64,000 nucleotides of DNA from Chloroflexota bacterium. GTDB taxonomy: Bacteria > Chloroflexota > UBA6077 > FW602-bin22 > JACPRP01. Under the pieces are notes generated by a model that had not been told where the DNA came from, made no database searches, and worked only from the letters and a program-made list of their open reading frames with translations. Below are positions 8,689 to 18,160 of this stretch, piece by piece (positions within the stretch are counted from its first letter, which is position 1; each line of letters begins with the position of its first letter). A program made the position numbers and the translations under genes. The stretch spans positions 1 through 64,000 of the forward strand of contig JAMCWX010000011.1 in assembly GCA_023480885.1 (NCBI GenBank), in the 5' to 3' direction.

Positions 8689-10512
8689 CTACTCCAGTTC
8701 TAGCCTTCTCTCTTCGGTGGGGACGCCGTCAGTGGTCCATCCCCGAAGGGCGTAGTATCTTTGTAGTAGCTGGCTGAACTTCTCCCGATCTATCTTGTGC
8801 CCTTTGGCCACCCTCAGTGGCGCCGGATCATCGAAGAACCGCCTGGGCAGGGTATCGTACTTTCCGTCCACGCCCAGACGCGCGTTGATCAGCCGCTCCA
8901 GATCGACGATGCGCTTGCCAATCTCCATCAGATCGTCTTTGGACAGTTCCAGCCCCGTGCCATACTCGATCAGACGAGCGAAAGCGTCGTAGTCCAGCAT
9001 GTGCGGGCTGTTGAAGCCGTGGCAGACGAACTTGCAGAGACCCAGCGTGTCGACGGCGGCATAGATGTTCTCGTGGTAGTAGACCAGGTGCTCCTTGGTC
9101 TCATACGCGGTTGGATCTGGATGTATGGTGGTGCCGTAGATGCGGTTGAGCGCCTCTGGCGGCAGGCCAAGAATCTCGAGCGTCGGCCGATTGCGAAGGT
9201 GATCGGCGCCGCGGCCGGCGACGGCGATGCCCAGGGCAAAGCTGACGAGATAGCGCACGTCGTGGGAATCCGATTGGGGCAAGCCCTTGATCGCGATGAC
9301 GTAATCCTTCGTCTCTTCCCCCAGTAAACTGACAGCCCGTGTGCTTTCCGCCAGCGTGTTCCCGAAACCACGACGCTCGGTTATGTCGTGGAGAAGGGAC
9401 TTGACTAGCTCGGCATCGCCGAAGCGATATTCCCTTCCCGTTTGTTCCCTGGTTATTAAGCCGCGCTGATACAGCTCGATGGCCCACGAGATTATGGTGC
9501 CCGCCGAGGACGAATCCAGGCCCAGGTCGTTGCAGACGTTGTTGATATCCGCGGCGACATCTGCTCCTGACACCCCGCAGCCTGCGCCGAGGGTGCCGAA
9601 GGTCGAATAATCCGGTCCCTCGCCGCCGTGCTTATTGCGGTGTCTGCAGTGTACAGGGCAGGCGAAGCAAGAGAGCATTTTGTCCGCCTGTTTCTCGAAT
9701 TCTGAAGAAAGGAGGGAATCGTCGAAGGCGTTCTTCAGGCTGTTCTCCGTCCTGACAGTGCCAAGGACGTTGCTGACATCGTAGAGAATCGTGGTGCCGA
9801 CGCGTCCTAGAGTCTGCACCATTTTCGAGGTAAGCAAGAGGTCCTTGAGCTCGACGAGTGTTTCGAGAAATTGCTTGGCGTTGGCCAGTTGAATGTCCCG
9901 CGTGCCGTGGGCGACGATGGCCTTGAGGTTCTTGGAGCCCATCACGGCGCCGAGGCCGCCGCGGCCCGCGGTGTTCTTGACGCCGGTAAGGACAGCGGCA
10001 AAACGCACCAGGTGTTCTCCTGAGCGTCCGATGCAGGCGACTTCGATGTCGGAGCCGAGCTTCTCGCGCAGCTTTATCTGGGTCTCGTTTACGTTGAGGC
10101 CCCAAAGGCCCTCGGCGTCTCTTATCTCGATCCTACCATTCTCAAGGTAGAGATACACAGGGCTGTCGGCTTTGCCAGTGATTATGAGCCGGTCGAAACC
10201 AGAGTGGCGCATTTCCGCGCCGAAAAACCCTCCAACGTTCGCATCGGCGAAAATCAGCGATTCAGGCGACTTCGCGGAGAAGTTGGTTCTGCTGGCTGCT
10301 GGCGCAGGCGTGCCGGTAAGGAGGCCCGCGCCGACGATAAGTGGATTATCGGGCGATAGGGGGTCCATCTCCTTTGTCAGCAGCTTATAGAGATAGTACA
10401 TATTAAGGCCCCTGCCGCCCAGAAACTTGCGCACCAGTTGCTCTGGCGTTTGGTGAATCTCAATCCTCTTCGATGACAGATCTATCTCTGCCGTTGAGAA
10501 GTTCAAGTACAT
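8689..10512 (-). CDS. tungsten-dependent aldehyde:ferredoxin oxidoreductase (AOR family), copy 1
   Basis: KFLGGRGLNMYYLY, AGRGGLGAVMGSKNLKAI, CFACPVHC and distal LGLCKF cysteine. Confidence 0.92.
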   Translation of the reverse strand: MYLNFSTAEIDLSSKRIEIHQTPEQLVRKFLGGRGLNMYYLYKLLTKEMDPLSPDNPLIVGAGLLTGTPAPAASRTNFSAKSPESLIFADANVGGFFGAEMRHSGFDRLIITGKADSPVYLYLENGRIEIRDAEGLWGLNVNETQIKLREKLGSDIEVACIGRSGEHLVRFAAVLTGVKNTAGRGGLGAVMGSKNLKAIVAHGTRDIQLANAKQFLETLVELKDLLLTSKMVQTLGRVGTTILYDVSNVLGTVRTENSLKNAFDDSLLSSEFEKQADKMLSCFACPVHCRHRNKHGGEGPDYSTFGTLGAGCGVSGADVAADINNVCNDLGLDSSSAGTIISWAIELYQRGLITREQTGREYRFGDAELVKSLLHDITERRGFGNTLAESTRAVSLLGEETKDYVIAIKGLPQSDSHDVRYLVSFALGIAVAGRGADHLRNRPTLEILGLPPEALNRIYGTTIHPDPTAYETKEHLVYYHENIYAAVDTLGLCKFVCHGFNSPHMLDYDAFARLIEYGTGLELSKDDLMEIGKRIVDLERLINARLGVDGKYDTLPRRFFDDPAPLRVAKGHKIDREKFSQLLQRYYALRGWTTDGVPTEERRLELE

Positions 10513-10585
10513 GTGTTTATCGGTCCTTTGTGATGCATCGAGGCAAGCGGGATGTTCGCGGGACGCGCCTACCGGTGTGAAGAGG

Positions 10586-11944
10586 CTACATCTCCGTTAA
10601 GGCTACTAGCCGCTTGTATCTTCTATCCAAATCCCGTTGAATCTCGTCGATCTCTGCGCGATTGAGATGCGAGTATTTGCCAACCAGCCTGAGGTATTGT
10701 TCTACTGGCTTCGGGAAAGGCACCTCTCTATTGATCTTGAATTTGCCGTGATCGGCTTCCCAAAGGGGGAAGAAGTTGGTCTCCACTGCCATCCTGGAAA
10801 CCTCGATGGTCTTGTCCGTGGGAAACCTCCATCCTGTCGGGCACGGAGAGAACAGATGAATATAAGAGAGACCATCCTTGATCTCCATCGCCCGCTTCAG
10901 CTTAGCATAGTAGTCGTCGAGATAGGCAGCGTTGGCCGTGGCCACGTAAGGGATATCGTGCATAGCCATAATCAGGGCAACGTCTTTCTTGTGTTGAGGC
11001 TTTCCCCGTCGCTGGGCTCCCACTGGCGTAGTGGTAGTCCAGGCGCCGCGCGGCGTCGTGCCACTTCGCTGTATCCCCGTGTTCATGTATCCTTCGTTGT
11101 CATAGCAGATGTAAATAATGTTTTCCCCTCGCTCGGCCGCGGCTGATAGCGACTGGAAGCCAACGTCCGCGGTTCCGCCATCGCCAGCGAAGCAGACCGC
11201 GTGGAATTCCTTTCCGATCTGATCGTAATATCGCTTCGTGCCAGTGATCATCGACGCGTAGTTGTCCAGCAAGGAATGGTAGGTCGGAACCTTGGCGCCA
11301 GTGGTCGGGCCGTACCCGACGAAGCCGGTCCCGGCGATGCAACTGGGGCCGCTGGCGAAGACCACGTTGCGCCCCAACGTCTTCAAGGTGAAGCGAACCA
11401 ACAACTCGGCGTTGCAACCCAGGCAGGCAGATAGTCCAGGCGAGACGAGGTCTTCCCTGTCGTACAACGTATCGACGAGTGGCACAACATTCACGTCTTC
11501 CAACGCGCCGGTTGCGCAAGCCTTCACGCACTCAGGATCTCCATCGCAGAAGTCGCACTTCGTGACCTTTGCGTCGCGCGACGAGTAATGCATCCCGCCG
11601 TAGGGGCAGGCCAGCGCGCACATTGCGCAGCCGACGCACTTCTCTTCTCTGACGGAGACGATGCCCGTGTCTGCGTTCTTTACGATAGCTCCCGTCGGGC
11701 AAACTTCGAGGCATCTCGGCCTCGCGCACTGAAGGCAGGTGACGGGGCTGAACGAATTGACGCTGGACGAAACAACGCGGATGCGCGATTGCGAGAGGTC
11801 ATAAGTCCCGCTCTTCGCCGCCGCGCAAGCCAGCTCGCACGACCGACAGCCAGTACACCTCTTGTCGTATAATCCCAGGATGCGCTGGGCCTTCCTCGTG
11901 GTCTGCGCTCTAACTTCGGGCTCGAGCGCACTCGCAACAGACAT
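10586..11944 (-). CDS. fusion: HycB/AorA-like 4x[4Fe-4S] ferredoxin domain + 2-oxoacid:ferredoxin oxidoreductase beta subunit (TPP-binding)
   Basis: N-term CTGCRSCELAC/CLQCARPRCLEVC/CVGCAMCALAC/CDFCDGDPECVKAC; C-term FAGDGGTADVGFQSLSAAAERGENIIYICYDNEGYMNTGIQRSGTTP (PorB TPP motif). Confidence 0.88.
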   Translation of the reverse strand: MSVASALEPEVRAQTTRKAQRILGLYDKRCTGCRSCELACAAAKSGTYDLSQSRIRVVSSSVNSFSPVTCLQCARPRCLEVCPTGAIVKNADTGIVSVREEKCVGCAMCALACPYGGMHYSSRDAKVTKCDFCDGDPECVKACATGALEDVNVVPLVDTLYDREDLVSPGLSACLGCNAELLVRFTLKTLGRNVVFASGPSCIAGTGFVGYGPTTGAKVPTYHSLLDNYASMITGTKRYYDQIGKEFHAVCFAGDGGTADVGFQSLSAAAERGENIIYICYDNEGYMNTGIQRSGTTPRGAWTTTTPVGAQRRGKPQHKKDVALIMAMHDIPYVATANAAYLDDYYAKLKRAMEIKDGLSYIHLFSPCPTGWRFPTDKTIEVSRMAVETNFFPLWEADHGKFKINREVPFPKPVEQYLRLVGKYSHLNRAEIDEIQRDLDRRYKRLVALTEM

Positions 11945-11969
11945 TCCTACCACCCCGTTTCGTTCGTGA

Positions 11970-13676
11970 TCATAGGCCCAACACGTCCCATCCCCTGGAC
12001 TGATAGTAACTCTGCAGGTGGTTGCTGACAGATGTGAGCCTGCCTGCTGATGGGCCATCCTGCAGTGGTTGTTCCATACGCGCTGGTAGCCTGTCCTTGG
12101 CGTCCGTGCCTGCCTTCAGCGCAAAAGCCCTTTCGAGGTTCCATATCCTCTCTCCCGCCAGCAAGAGGCCGTCCGCGTCATAGTCGACTCCAGTCGCGGC
12201 GGTGAGCAACTGTGCCGCGTCTTCAAGCGGTATGGCGAAAGAGACGAGAGGGCAAACGCCGGCGGAGCCCATCGCGGCGGCCAGGTCTTGCGCCTGCTTC
12301 ACCGCCGCGGCTAGCGGCCTATCCCAGAGGCGCAGTCCAAGGGCCAGATGGTCGTCGCCACTCAGCGAAGTCGCGTAGTGGAGCGCGAGCGCCTCGTTTC
12401 CTCGGGGATCGTACGCGGCGAGGGCGTGCTCTCTGACGCCGATGGCAGTGTCTGGATTTCCGAAGGCATTTGCCACGTGGTGGCCGCCTTTCGCAAGGAT
12501 GCGCCCGAAGCCTTCCTGGCGACTGATCTCGTGGACGAGCTGGACCATCGCCGTTGCGTCGCCGAACCTCAGTTCCCGTCCCGCGTCCTTCGCAGAAATT
12601 GCGCCGCTTTCAGCCAGTTCCATTGCCACGGCAATCGCCGATCCTGTCTCAACCGGATCGAGGCCATACTCATAACAGAGATGCGCGGCCTGTGATATAG
12701 CGGAGAGATCGTCGATGCCGCAGTTAGACCCCAGCGCCCAGAGATGCTCAATCTCTGTGCCTCTGCCATTGCCACGCGTATGCCTTCCGCAGCCTATGGG
12801 ACAGGCGAAGCACGCGAACCTCCTGAGAAGCAGGCTGTCCGCGACAGCTTCACCACTTATCTTAGAAGCTGCGGCGAACGTTCCGCGTCGAAAGTTCTCG
12901 GTTGGCAGCAGTCCTCTATCGTTGATGGGCTGGACGAGGGCGCCCGTGCCGTACGCGGCGAACCTCGTACTGGTGAGGTGCTCGCTCTGGATTCGCTTCA
13001 GCGCACGTCGCATCGCCGCGCGGAAGCGGTCACGGTCGGCCACGGCAACTGCCTCGGCCCCTTTGATGGCGACGGCCTTGAGGTTCTTAGAGCCCATCAC
13101 TGCCCCGAGTCCAGCGCCGCCTGCGCTCCAGAGCCCGCTATCGGAGATGCTGGCGACCGGCGTCTGCACTTCGCCAGCCGGGCCGATGCAAAGGACGTGC
13201 GCTCCCTCTGCGATTTGTTTCGAGATGGACTGCTGGGCGTCGCCAGTGGTCTTGCCCCAGAGGCCGTCGGCCGGGCGAATCTCGATCTTGTCGTTTTCAA
13301 TCCAGACATACACAGGGTTGTTTGCTTTGCCCTGGATCAATATCGCGTCGTAGCCGGCCTGCTTTATCGCGGCGCCGAAGTGGCCGCCGGCGTTTTGGCA
13401 GGAGATCCTCTTAGTAAGGGGGGACTTGCCGACGACTTGATAACGGGAGCCAGCGGGCGCGGCCGTGCCGGCGAGAGGGCCGGCGGCGATTACCAGCTTG
13501 TTTTGTGGGGCCAGCGGGTTTACGTTGGGTTCCAGTTCCTTGAACAGGTAGCCAGCAGCCAGGCCACGACCGCCGATGCACGCTTGCGCGACGTCGGGAT
13601 CAAGCGCCTCGGGGGTAGCTGAGGCGCCATCCAGGTCGATTCGCAGTACTTTACCTTGCCATCCTTGCATTGTCAT
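11970..13676 (-). CDS. aldehyde:ferredoxin oxidoreductase (AOR family), copy 2
   Basis: ACIGGRGLAAGYLFKEL, AGGAGLGAVMGSKNLKAV, CFACPIGC, distal AGVCPLV. Confidence 0.9.
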   Translation of the reverse strand: MTMQGWQGKVLRIDLDGASATPEALDPDVAQACIGGRGLAAGYLFKELEPNVNPLAPQNKLVIAAGPLAGTAAPAGSRYQVVGKSPLTKRISCQNAGGHFGAAIKQAGYDAILIQGKANNPVYVWIENDKIEIRPADGLWGKTTGDAQQSISKQIAEGAHVLCIGPAGEVQTPVASISDSGLWSAGGAGLGAVMGSKNLKAVAIKGAEAVAVADRDRFRAAMRRALKRIQSEHLTSTRFAAYGTGALVQPINDRGLLPTENFRRGTFAAASKISGEAVADSLLLRRFACFACPIGCGRHTRGNGRGTEIEHLWALGSNCGIDDLSAISQAAHLCYEYGLDPVETGSAIAVAMELAESGAISAKDAGRELRFGDATAMVQLVHEISRQEGFGRILAKGGHHVANAFGNPDTAIGVREHALAAYDPRGNEALALHYATSLSGDDHLALGLRLWDRPLAAAVKQAQDLAAAMGSAGVCPLVSFAIPLEDAAQLLTAATGVDYDADGLLLAGERIWNLERAFALKAGTDAKDRLPARMEQPLQDGPSAGRLTSVSNHLQSYYQSRGWDVLGL

Positions 13677-13685
13677 CTATCCAAT

Positions 13686-14921
13686 TCACTCTTCTTCGAG
13701 CCCTAACCAGGTGATTTCCTGGTGTGCCAGGCCATTCGCCGAATCGTCGACGATGGCGATGGCCCGAGCGTAATGTTCCATGGTAATATCGGAGCCGCCG
13801 AGCCCATCGATGAACCCTACGGTAGCCGGTGGCTTCGGCACCCCCAGCATCGCCGAGCGCAGCTCCATAAAAAGAACGCCGGTTCCCCAGCCAAAGCAAA
13901 CGTTCTTATCCATAACGCCGACAGACCTAACGTTTCGCAGCGCTTCGACTAACTCCTCACGCGGGAAAGGCCGCAGCGCGCGAACCTTCACCAGGCCGAT
14001 TTTCTTGCCTTCGTCTCTGGCCCGATCAACTGCCACTCGCGCAGTCCCTACCGGACTTCCTATCCCAACAATGGCGATCTCCGCGTCGTCCATGCGATAT
14101 TTCTCTATCAGTCCACCGTAGCCTCTGCCGAACAGGCTCGCGAACTCCTGGTCGACATCCGCGATCACCTGTTTGGCCCTTTGCAGCGCCTGAAGATGCT
14201 TATAGCGATACTCCATGAATAGCTCGTTCGGCGTCAGTGGATCTATGGACATCGGGTTGTCCGGATCGAGTATCTGGTGGGTGGGCCGGTAGGGTGGCAG
14301 GAACTCGTCGACGATCTCTTGAGGGGGGATCTCCACCCTATCCGCCATATGCGAAAGGTAGAATCCGTCGTAGCAAACGTTCACTGGCAGCAGCACGTCT
14401 GGATGCTCGGCGATTTTGTAGGCCATGATCACAGTGTCCAGGATTTCCTGGTTGTCCTCGACGAATAGCTGGATCCAACCGGCGTCGCGAACGTTGATGG
14501 CGTCCTGATGTCCGCCCCAGACGCACTGCGGCGAGATTCCATCTCGCGTCGCGATGCCCATAACTATGGGCAGGCGAATCGTCGGGGTACGGTTGTAAGG
14601 CTCGTACATTAACGCGAGCCCCTGGCCGGAAGTGGCTGTGAACGTGCGAGCGCCGGCGAGGGAAGCGCCGTGCAGAACGCTGAGTGAGGAGTGCTCGCTC
14701 TCCACCTCTACGAAGTCTGCTTTCAAAGCGCCGTCGGCGACGAACTGCGATAGATACTCCACCAGGGGCGTTTGGGGCGTGATGGGATAGGCGGCCAGCA
14801 CCTGGACGCGGCTGAGCAGCGCGCCATACGCCGCAGCCTTGTTGCCATCCATCACGGTGACCTTCCCGACTCCGCGTGCAGCGTTGGATGTATGCTTAAC
14901 TTGCTCAGTTACCATTACCAA
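13686..14921 (-). CDS. 2-oxoacid:ferredoxin oxidoreductase alpha subunit
   Basis: VMDGNKAAAYGALLSRVQVLAAYPITPQTPLVEYLSQF...SGQGLALMYE. Confidence 0.92.
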   Translation of the reverse strand: MVMVTEQVKHTSNAARGVGKVTVMDGNKAAAYGALLSRVQVLAAYPITPQTPLVEYLSQFVADGALKADFVEVESEHSSLSVLHGASLAGARTFTATSGQGLALMYEPYNRTPTIRLPIVMGIATRDGISPQCVWGGHQDAINVRDAGWIQLFVEDNQEILDTVIMAYKIAEHPDVLLPVNVCYDGFYLSHMADRVEIPPQEIVDEFLPPYRPTHQILDPDNPMSIDPLTPNELFMEYRYKHLQALQRAKQVIADVDQEFASLFGRGYGGLIEKYRMDDAEIAIVGIGSPVGTARVAVDRARDEGKKIGLVKVRALRPFPREELVEALRNVRSVGVMDKNVCFGWGTGVLFMELRSAMLGVPKPPATVGFIDGLGGSDITMEHYARAIAIVDDSANGLAHQEITWLGLEEE

Positions 14922-14940
14922 TCCTCATCGGTCGGGCATC

Positions 14941-15210
14941 CTACTCGCGCGTCTCTTCGGCCATCCTGATGGCGCGAGCGGGACATTCAGTGGCGCAAAG
15001 CCCGCAGCCTTTACAAAAGTCTAGATTCGTCTCGTAGTGAGTTGCCAGGGCGTGGCGTGAGTTGGTGGGACAAACCAGCCAGCACGCACCGCACTTGCGG
15101 CATTTGTCTCTATTGGTGACTGGCCGTTGATAGCGCCAGTCACCAGTGTTGACGACATACAGGTCTTTCCCGATTGGCGTAATGTAATCGACTTTGAACT
15201 TGATGCTCAC
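14941..15210 (-). CDS. 2-oxoacid:ferredoxin oxidoreductase delta subunit (2x[4Fe-4S] ferredoxin)
   Basis: CRKCGACWLVCP and CKGCGLCATECP; 4-nt overlap with the gamma subunit gene. Confidence 0.88.
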   Translation of the reverse strand: MSIKFKVDYITPIGKDLYVVNTGDWRYQRPVTNRDKCRKCGACWLVCPTNSRHALATHYETNLDFCKGCGLCATECPARAIRMAEETRE

Positions 15211-15848
15211 AGAGTCACCAGCTCTCTAACTTGGACGGCTTCGTACGCCGCCCGCGCAGCCTTGACGTTCCCTTCAAGCAGCTTGGGATTCAAGAATAGC
15301 TCGAAGCTTCTTACGATGGAGTCCAGCTTCACCCATCCTGTGGTCGCAGCGAAGGCGCCCAGCATCGACGTATTAGTTATGGGAACGCCGATGCACTCTA
15401 TCGCAATCTTCGTGGCATCGACGATGCCCACCTTATTCACAGATTCAGGCATAGATTCAGGAAGGTCGATCTGGTCGATTGCTTTCCTGTCGTTCAGGAC
15501 GGCGATGCGCTCCCCTTTGAGGCCGTCGAAAACCTTTACGGCAGAGCGCAGTGTAGGGTCCACGACGATGACGCAGTCCGGGGAATAGACCTGAGTTTTC
15601 TCCCGTATCGGCCTGTCGTCGAAGCGTACGAAAGCAGAGAGGGGCGCGCCCCTGCGTTCGAATCCGAAGAACGGCATAGAGTTTCCGTATTTGCCCTCGA
15701 TGACGAAGGCGTTGACGAGGATTTGCGAGGCGATCACCGCCCCTTGCCCTCCCCTGCCGTGCAGCCTTATCTCTTTCATTGTCCAGACCTCGTCTAAGAG
15801 GTATCCTGCTATATAGCTTAGCGGCGACCCAGCGAGCCGCCCCCACAA
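15207..15848 (-). CDS. 2-oxoacid:ferredoxin oxidoreductase gamma subunit
   Basis: MKEIRLHGRGGQGAVIASQIL; likely starts at the internal ATG at about 15779. Confidence 0.88.
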   Translation of the reverse strand: MWGRLAGSPLSYIAGYLLDEVWTMKEIRLHGRGGQGAVIASQILVNAFVIEGKYGNSMPFFGFERRGAPLSAFVRFDDRPIREKTQVYSPDCVIVVDPTLRSAVKVFDGLKGERIAVLNDRKAIDQIDLPESMPESVNKVGIVDATKIAIECIGVPITNTSMLGAFAATTGWVKLDSIVRSFELFLNPKLLEGNVKAARAAYEAVQVRELVTL

Positions 15849-15864
15849 ACCTTAGTCAGCTTAA

Positions 15865-17451
15865 CTATTGCTGCGCGTGCAGGTTGCGCAGCTTGAATCG
15901 CTGTATCTTGCCTGTCGCTGTCTTAGGCAGCTCAGGAACGAACTCTATCCAGCGCGGATACTTATAGTGCGCGATGCGACTTTTGACGAAGTCCTGCAAC
16001 TCGTGCGCCAGCTCTGGCGACGCCTGCACGCCAGCTCGTAGCACCACGAAAGCCTTCGGTTTAACCAGTTCGTCTTTGTCGGTGGCGCCGATGACGCCGC
16101 ACTCCAGCACGGCCTGGTGTTCAATCAAAGTGTTCTCCACTTCGACTGGCGATACCCAGATTCCTCCGGCCTTTATCATATCATCAGATCGGCCTGCGTA
16201 CCAGTAATAGCCGTCCTCATCACAGTGGTACTTATCGCCTGTGGCGATCCACTCGCCGATAATCGTCGATTTGGTTCTATCGTGCTTGTTCCAATAGTAA
16301 GCGGCTGTGCTATCGCCCTTGATGAGGAGATTCCCGACCTCGCCGGTCGGCACTTCCTGGCCGTCGTCGTCCACGATCTTAGCCTCGTAGCCAGGCACCA
16401 GTTGGCCGCTGCTTCCAGGCTTGACTTTGCCCTGGCGATTGGAGAGGAAAATATGCAATATCTCGGTGGAGCCGATGCCGTCGAGAATCTCCAAGCCAAA
16501 CTTGTCCTGCCAGCGATTGTACACTGCTGCTGGCAGGGCTTCGCCAGCGGATACACAGACGCGGACGGAGCTGAGGTCGTATTTGTTTTCGGCGTTCTCG
16601 ACTTGCAGCATACTCGCGTAGGCTGTTGGCACGCAGAAAAAGAGGGACGGCCTGCAATTATGAATCGTCTCGAAAATCATCAGAGGCTCGGGCCGTGCCG
16701 GATTTAGAACGGTGGACCCGCCGACACTGAATGGGAAGTACAGACCGTTGCCAAGGCCGTAAGCGAAGAATAGCTTCGCCACCGAGAAAGTGATGTCTTC
16801 TTCGGTAATGTTGAGTACACCCTTGGCGTAGTACTCGCTCGCATAGATCATATCGTGGTGAAGATGGACGGCCCCCTTGGGGAAGCCCGTCGTCCCCGAG
16901 CTATAGAGCCAGAAAGCTGCGTCGTCTTTGCTGGTGTCTGCAGCCTGAAGCTCAGACGAAGCCTTTTCGATAAGCTCTGCGAAACTGATTTGTCCAGGTT
17001 TAGCTTTGCCCACGACGATTATGTGCTCAAGATACTTAAGGCGGTCTCTCGCGCTCTCGATCTTTTCGACTAGCGGCTCGCTGACGATGATGGCTTTAGC
17101 CCGACTATCGTTAAGCAGATACTCGTAGTCTTGAGCTGTAAGCAATGTATTGGTAGGGATGGGCACAGCGCCAATCTTCATCGCACCAAAGAAGGAGGCG
17201 ACGAACTCTGGGCAATCGAAAAGGAGAAGCAAGACGCGATTCTCCACGTCGATGCCGAGGCTCTTGAGCGCGTTACCTGTCTTGTTGACCAGCCGCAGCA
17301 CGTCGTTGTAGGTCAACTGTTGATCTTGATAGTAGATCGCAACTTTGTTGCCCCTGCCCTTGGCGACGTTGGCGTCGACGAATGCTGTGGCAGCGTTGAA
17401 TTGGTCTGGGATTTCGATATTGGGAATTTCCGTCTCGAACTCAGGCTTCAC
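15865..17451 (-). CDS. benzoate-CoA ligase family protein (AMP-forming)
   Basis: FWLYSSGTTGFPKGAVH, FFAYGLGNGLYFPFSVGGSTVL, DGIGSTEILHIFLSN, KTATGKIQRFKLR. Confidence 0.85.
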   Translation of the reverse strand: MKPEFETEIPNIEIPDQFNAATAFVDANVAKGRGNKVAIYYQDQQLTYNDVLRLVNKTGNALKSLGIDVENRVLLLLFDCPEFVASFFGAMKIGAVPIPTNTLLTAQDYEYLLNDSRAKAIIVSEPLVEKIESARDRLKYLEHIIVVGKAKPGQISFAELIEKASSELQAADTSKDDAAFWLYSSGTTGFPKGAVHLHHDMIYASEYYAKGVLNITEEDITFSVAKLFFAYGLGNGLYFPFSVGGSTVLNPARPEPLMIFETIHNCRPSLFFCVPTAYASMLQVENAENKYDLSSVRVCVSAGEALPAAVYNRWQDKFGLEILDGIGSTEILHIFLSNRQGKVKPGSSGQLVPGYEAKIVDDDGQEVPTGEVGNLLIKGDSTAAYYWNKHDRTKSTIIGEWIATGDKYHCDEDGYYWYAGRSDDMIKAGGIWVSPVEVENTLIEHQAVLECGVIGATDKDELVKPKAFVVLRAGVQASPELAHELQDFVKSRIAHYKYPRWIEFVPELPKTATGKIQRFKLRNLHAQQ

Positions 17452-17581
17452 ACGACCTCCTTCGGGGCATTCTCAAGTGTTGACGTTGCGTGTTGTGAGC
17501 ATTCCATAATGCTGGAGAATGCCGCATCTGTTAAGTTAAGACGATAGCGCGATCCAGAGGGGCGATAGCGAACACAGTTGA

Positions 17582-18160
17582 TCACGATTCGCTGTCCTGC
17601 AAGCCCGCCCATCTCTCAAACAGATTATGATCGATGTTGAACCTATCAAGGATCTTGCCGACGGTGTGGTTAACAAGGTCGTCAATGGTCTTAGGTTTGT
17701 GGTAAAAAGCAGGGACGGGAGGAAGAATCACGGCACCCATTTGTGCGAGTTCTGCCATCAGTCTCAAATGCCCTGCGTGCAGCGGCGTTTCCCTCAACAC
17801 TACCACCAACGGCCTGCCTTCCTTAAGCATCACATCGCCGGCGCGCACAAGCAGGTTCGTGTTATAGCAGTTGGCCAGAGCTGACATAGTCTTGATACTG
17901 CAAGGAGCAATGACCATCCCGCTGGTTTTGAACGAGCCACTGGCGATGCTTGCGCCGATGTCGTTGATGTTGTGGACGTGCGTGGCAAGGCGCTCGACCG
18001 CCTCGACGCCCATATCCAGTTCATGCTCGATAGTACGCCTGCCTGGATCGCTGATGACCAGGTGAGTCTCGATCTCCTTCTTTGTGCGGAGAACTTCAAG
18101 CAGTCTTACGCCATAGATGGCGCCGGTCGCTCCTGAAATTCCGACTACTAACCTCATCAA
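17582..18160 (-). CDS. ubiX: UbiX family flavin prenyltransferase
   Basis: VGISGATGAIYGVRLLEVL, APCSIKTMSALANCYNTNLLVRAGDVMLKEGRPLVVVLRETPLH. Confidence 0.92.
   Translation of the reverse strand: MMRLVVGISGATGAIYGVRLLEVLRTKKEIETHLVISDPGRRTIEHELDMGVEAVERLATHVHNINDIGASIASGSFKTSGMVIAPCSIKTMSALANCYNTNLLVRAGDVMLKEGRPLVVVLRETPLHAGHLRLMAELAQMGAVILPPVPAFYHKPKTIDDLVNHTVGKILDRFNIDHNLFERWAGLQDSES

Noticed and set aside
12744-13622. 292-aa plus-strand ORF antisense to AOR copy 2
   Set aside because: Lies entirely opposite a gene with strong AOR motifs; the translation has no recognisable domains; typical GC-rich shadow ORF.
15650-15670. GTTCGAATCC-type tRNA T-loop-like string
   Set aside because: Inside the OFOR gamma coding sequence with no acceptor or anticodon arms; no tRNA found in the window.
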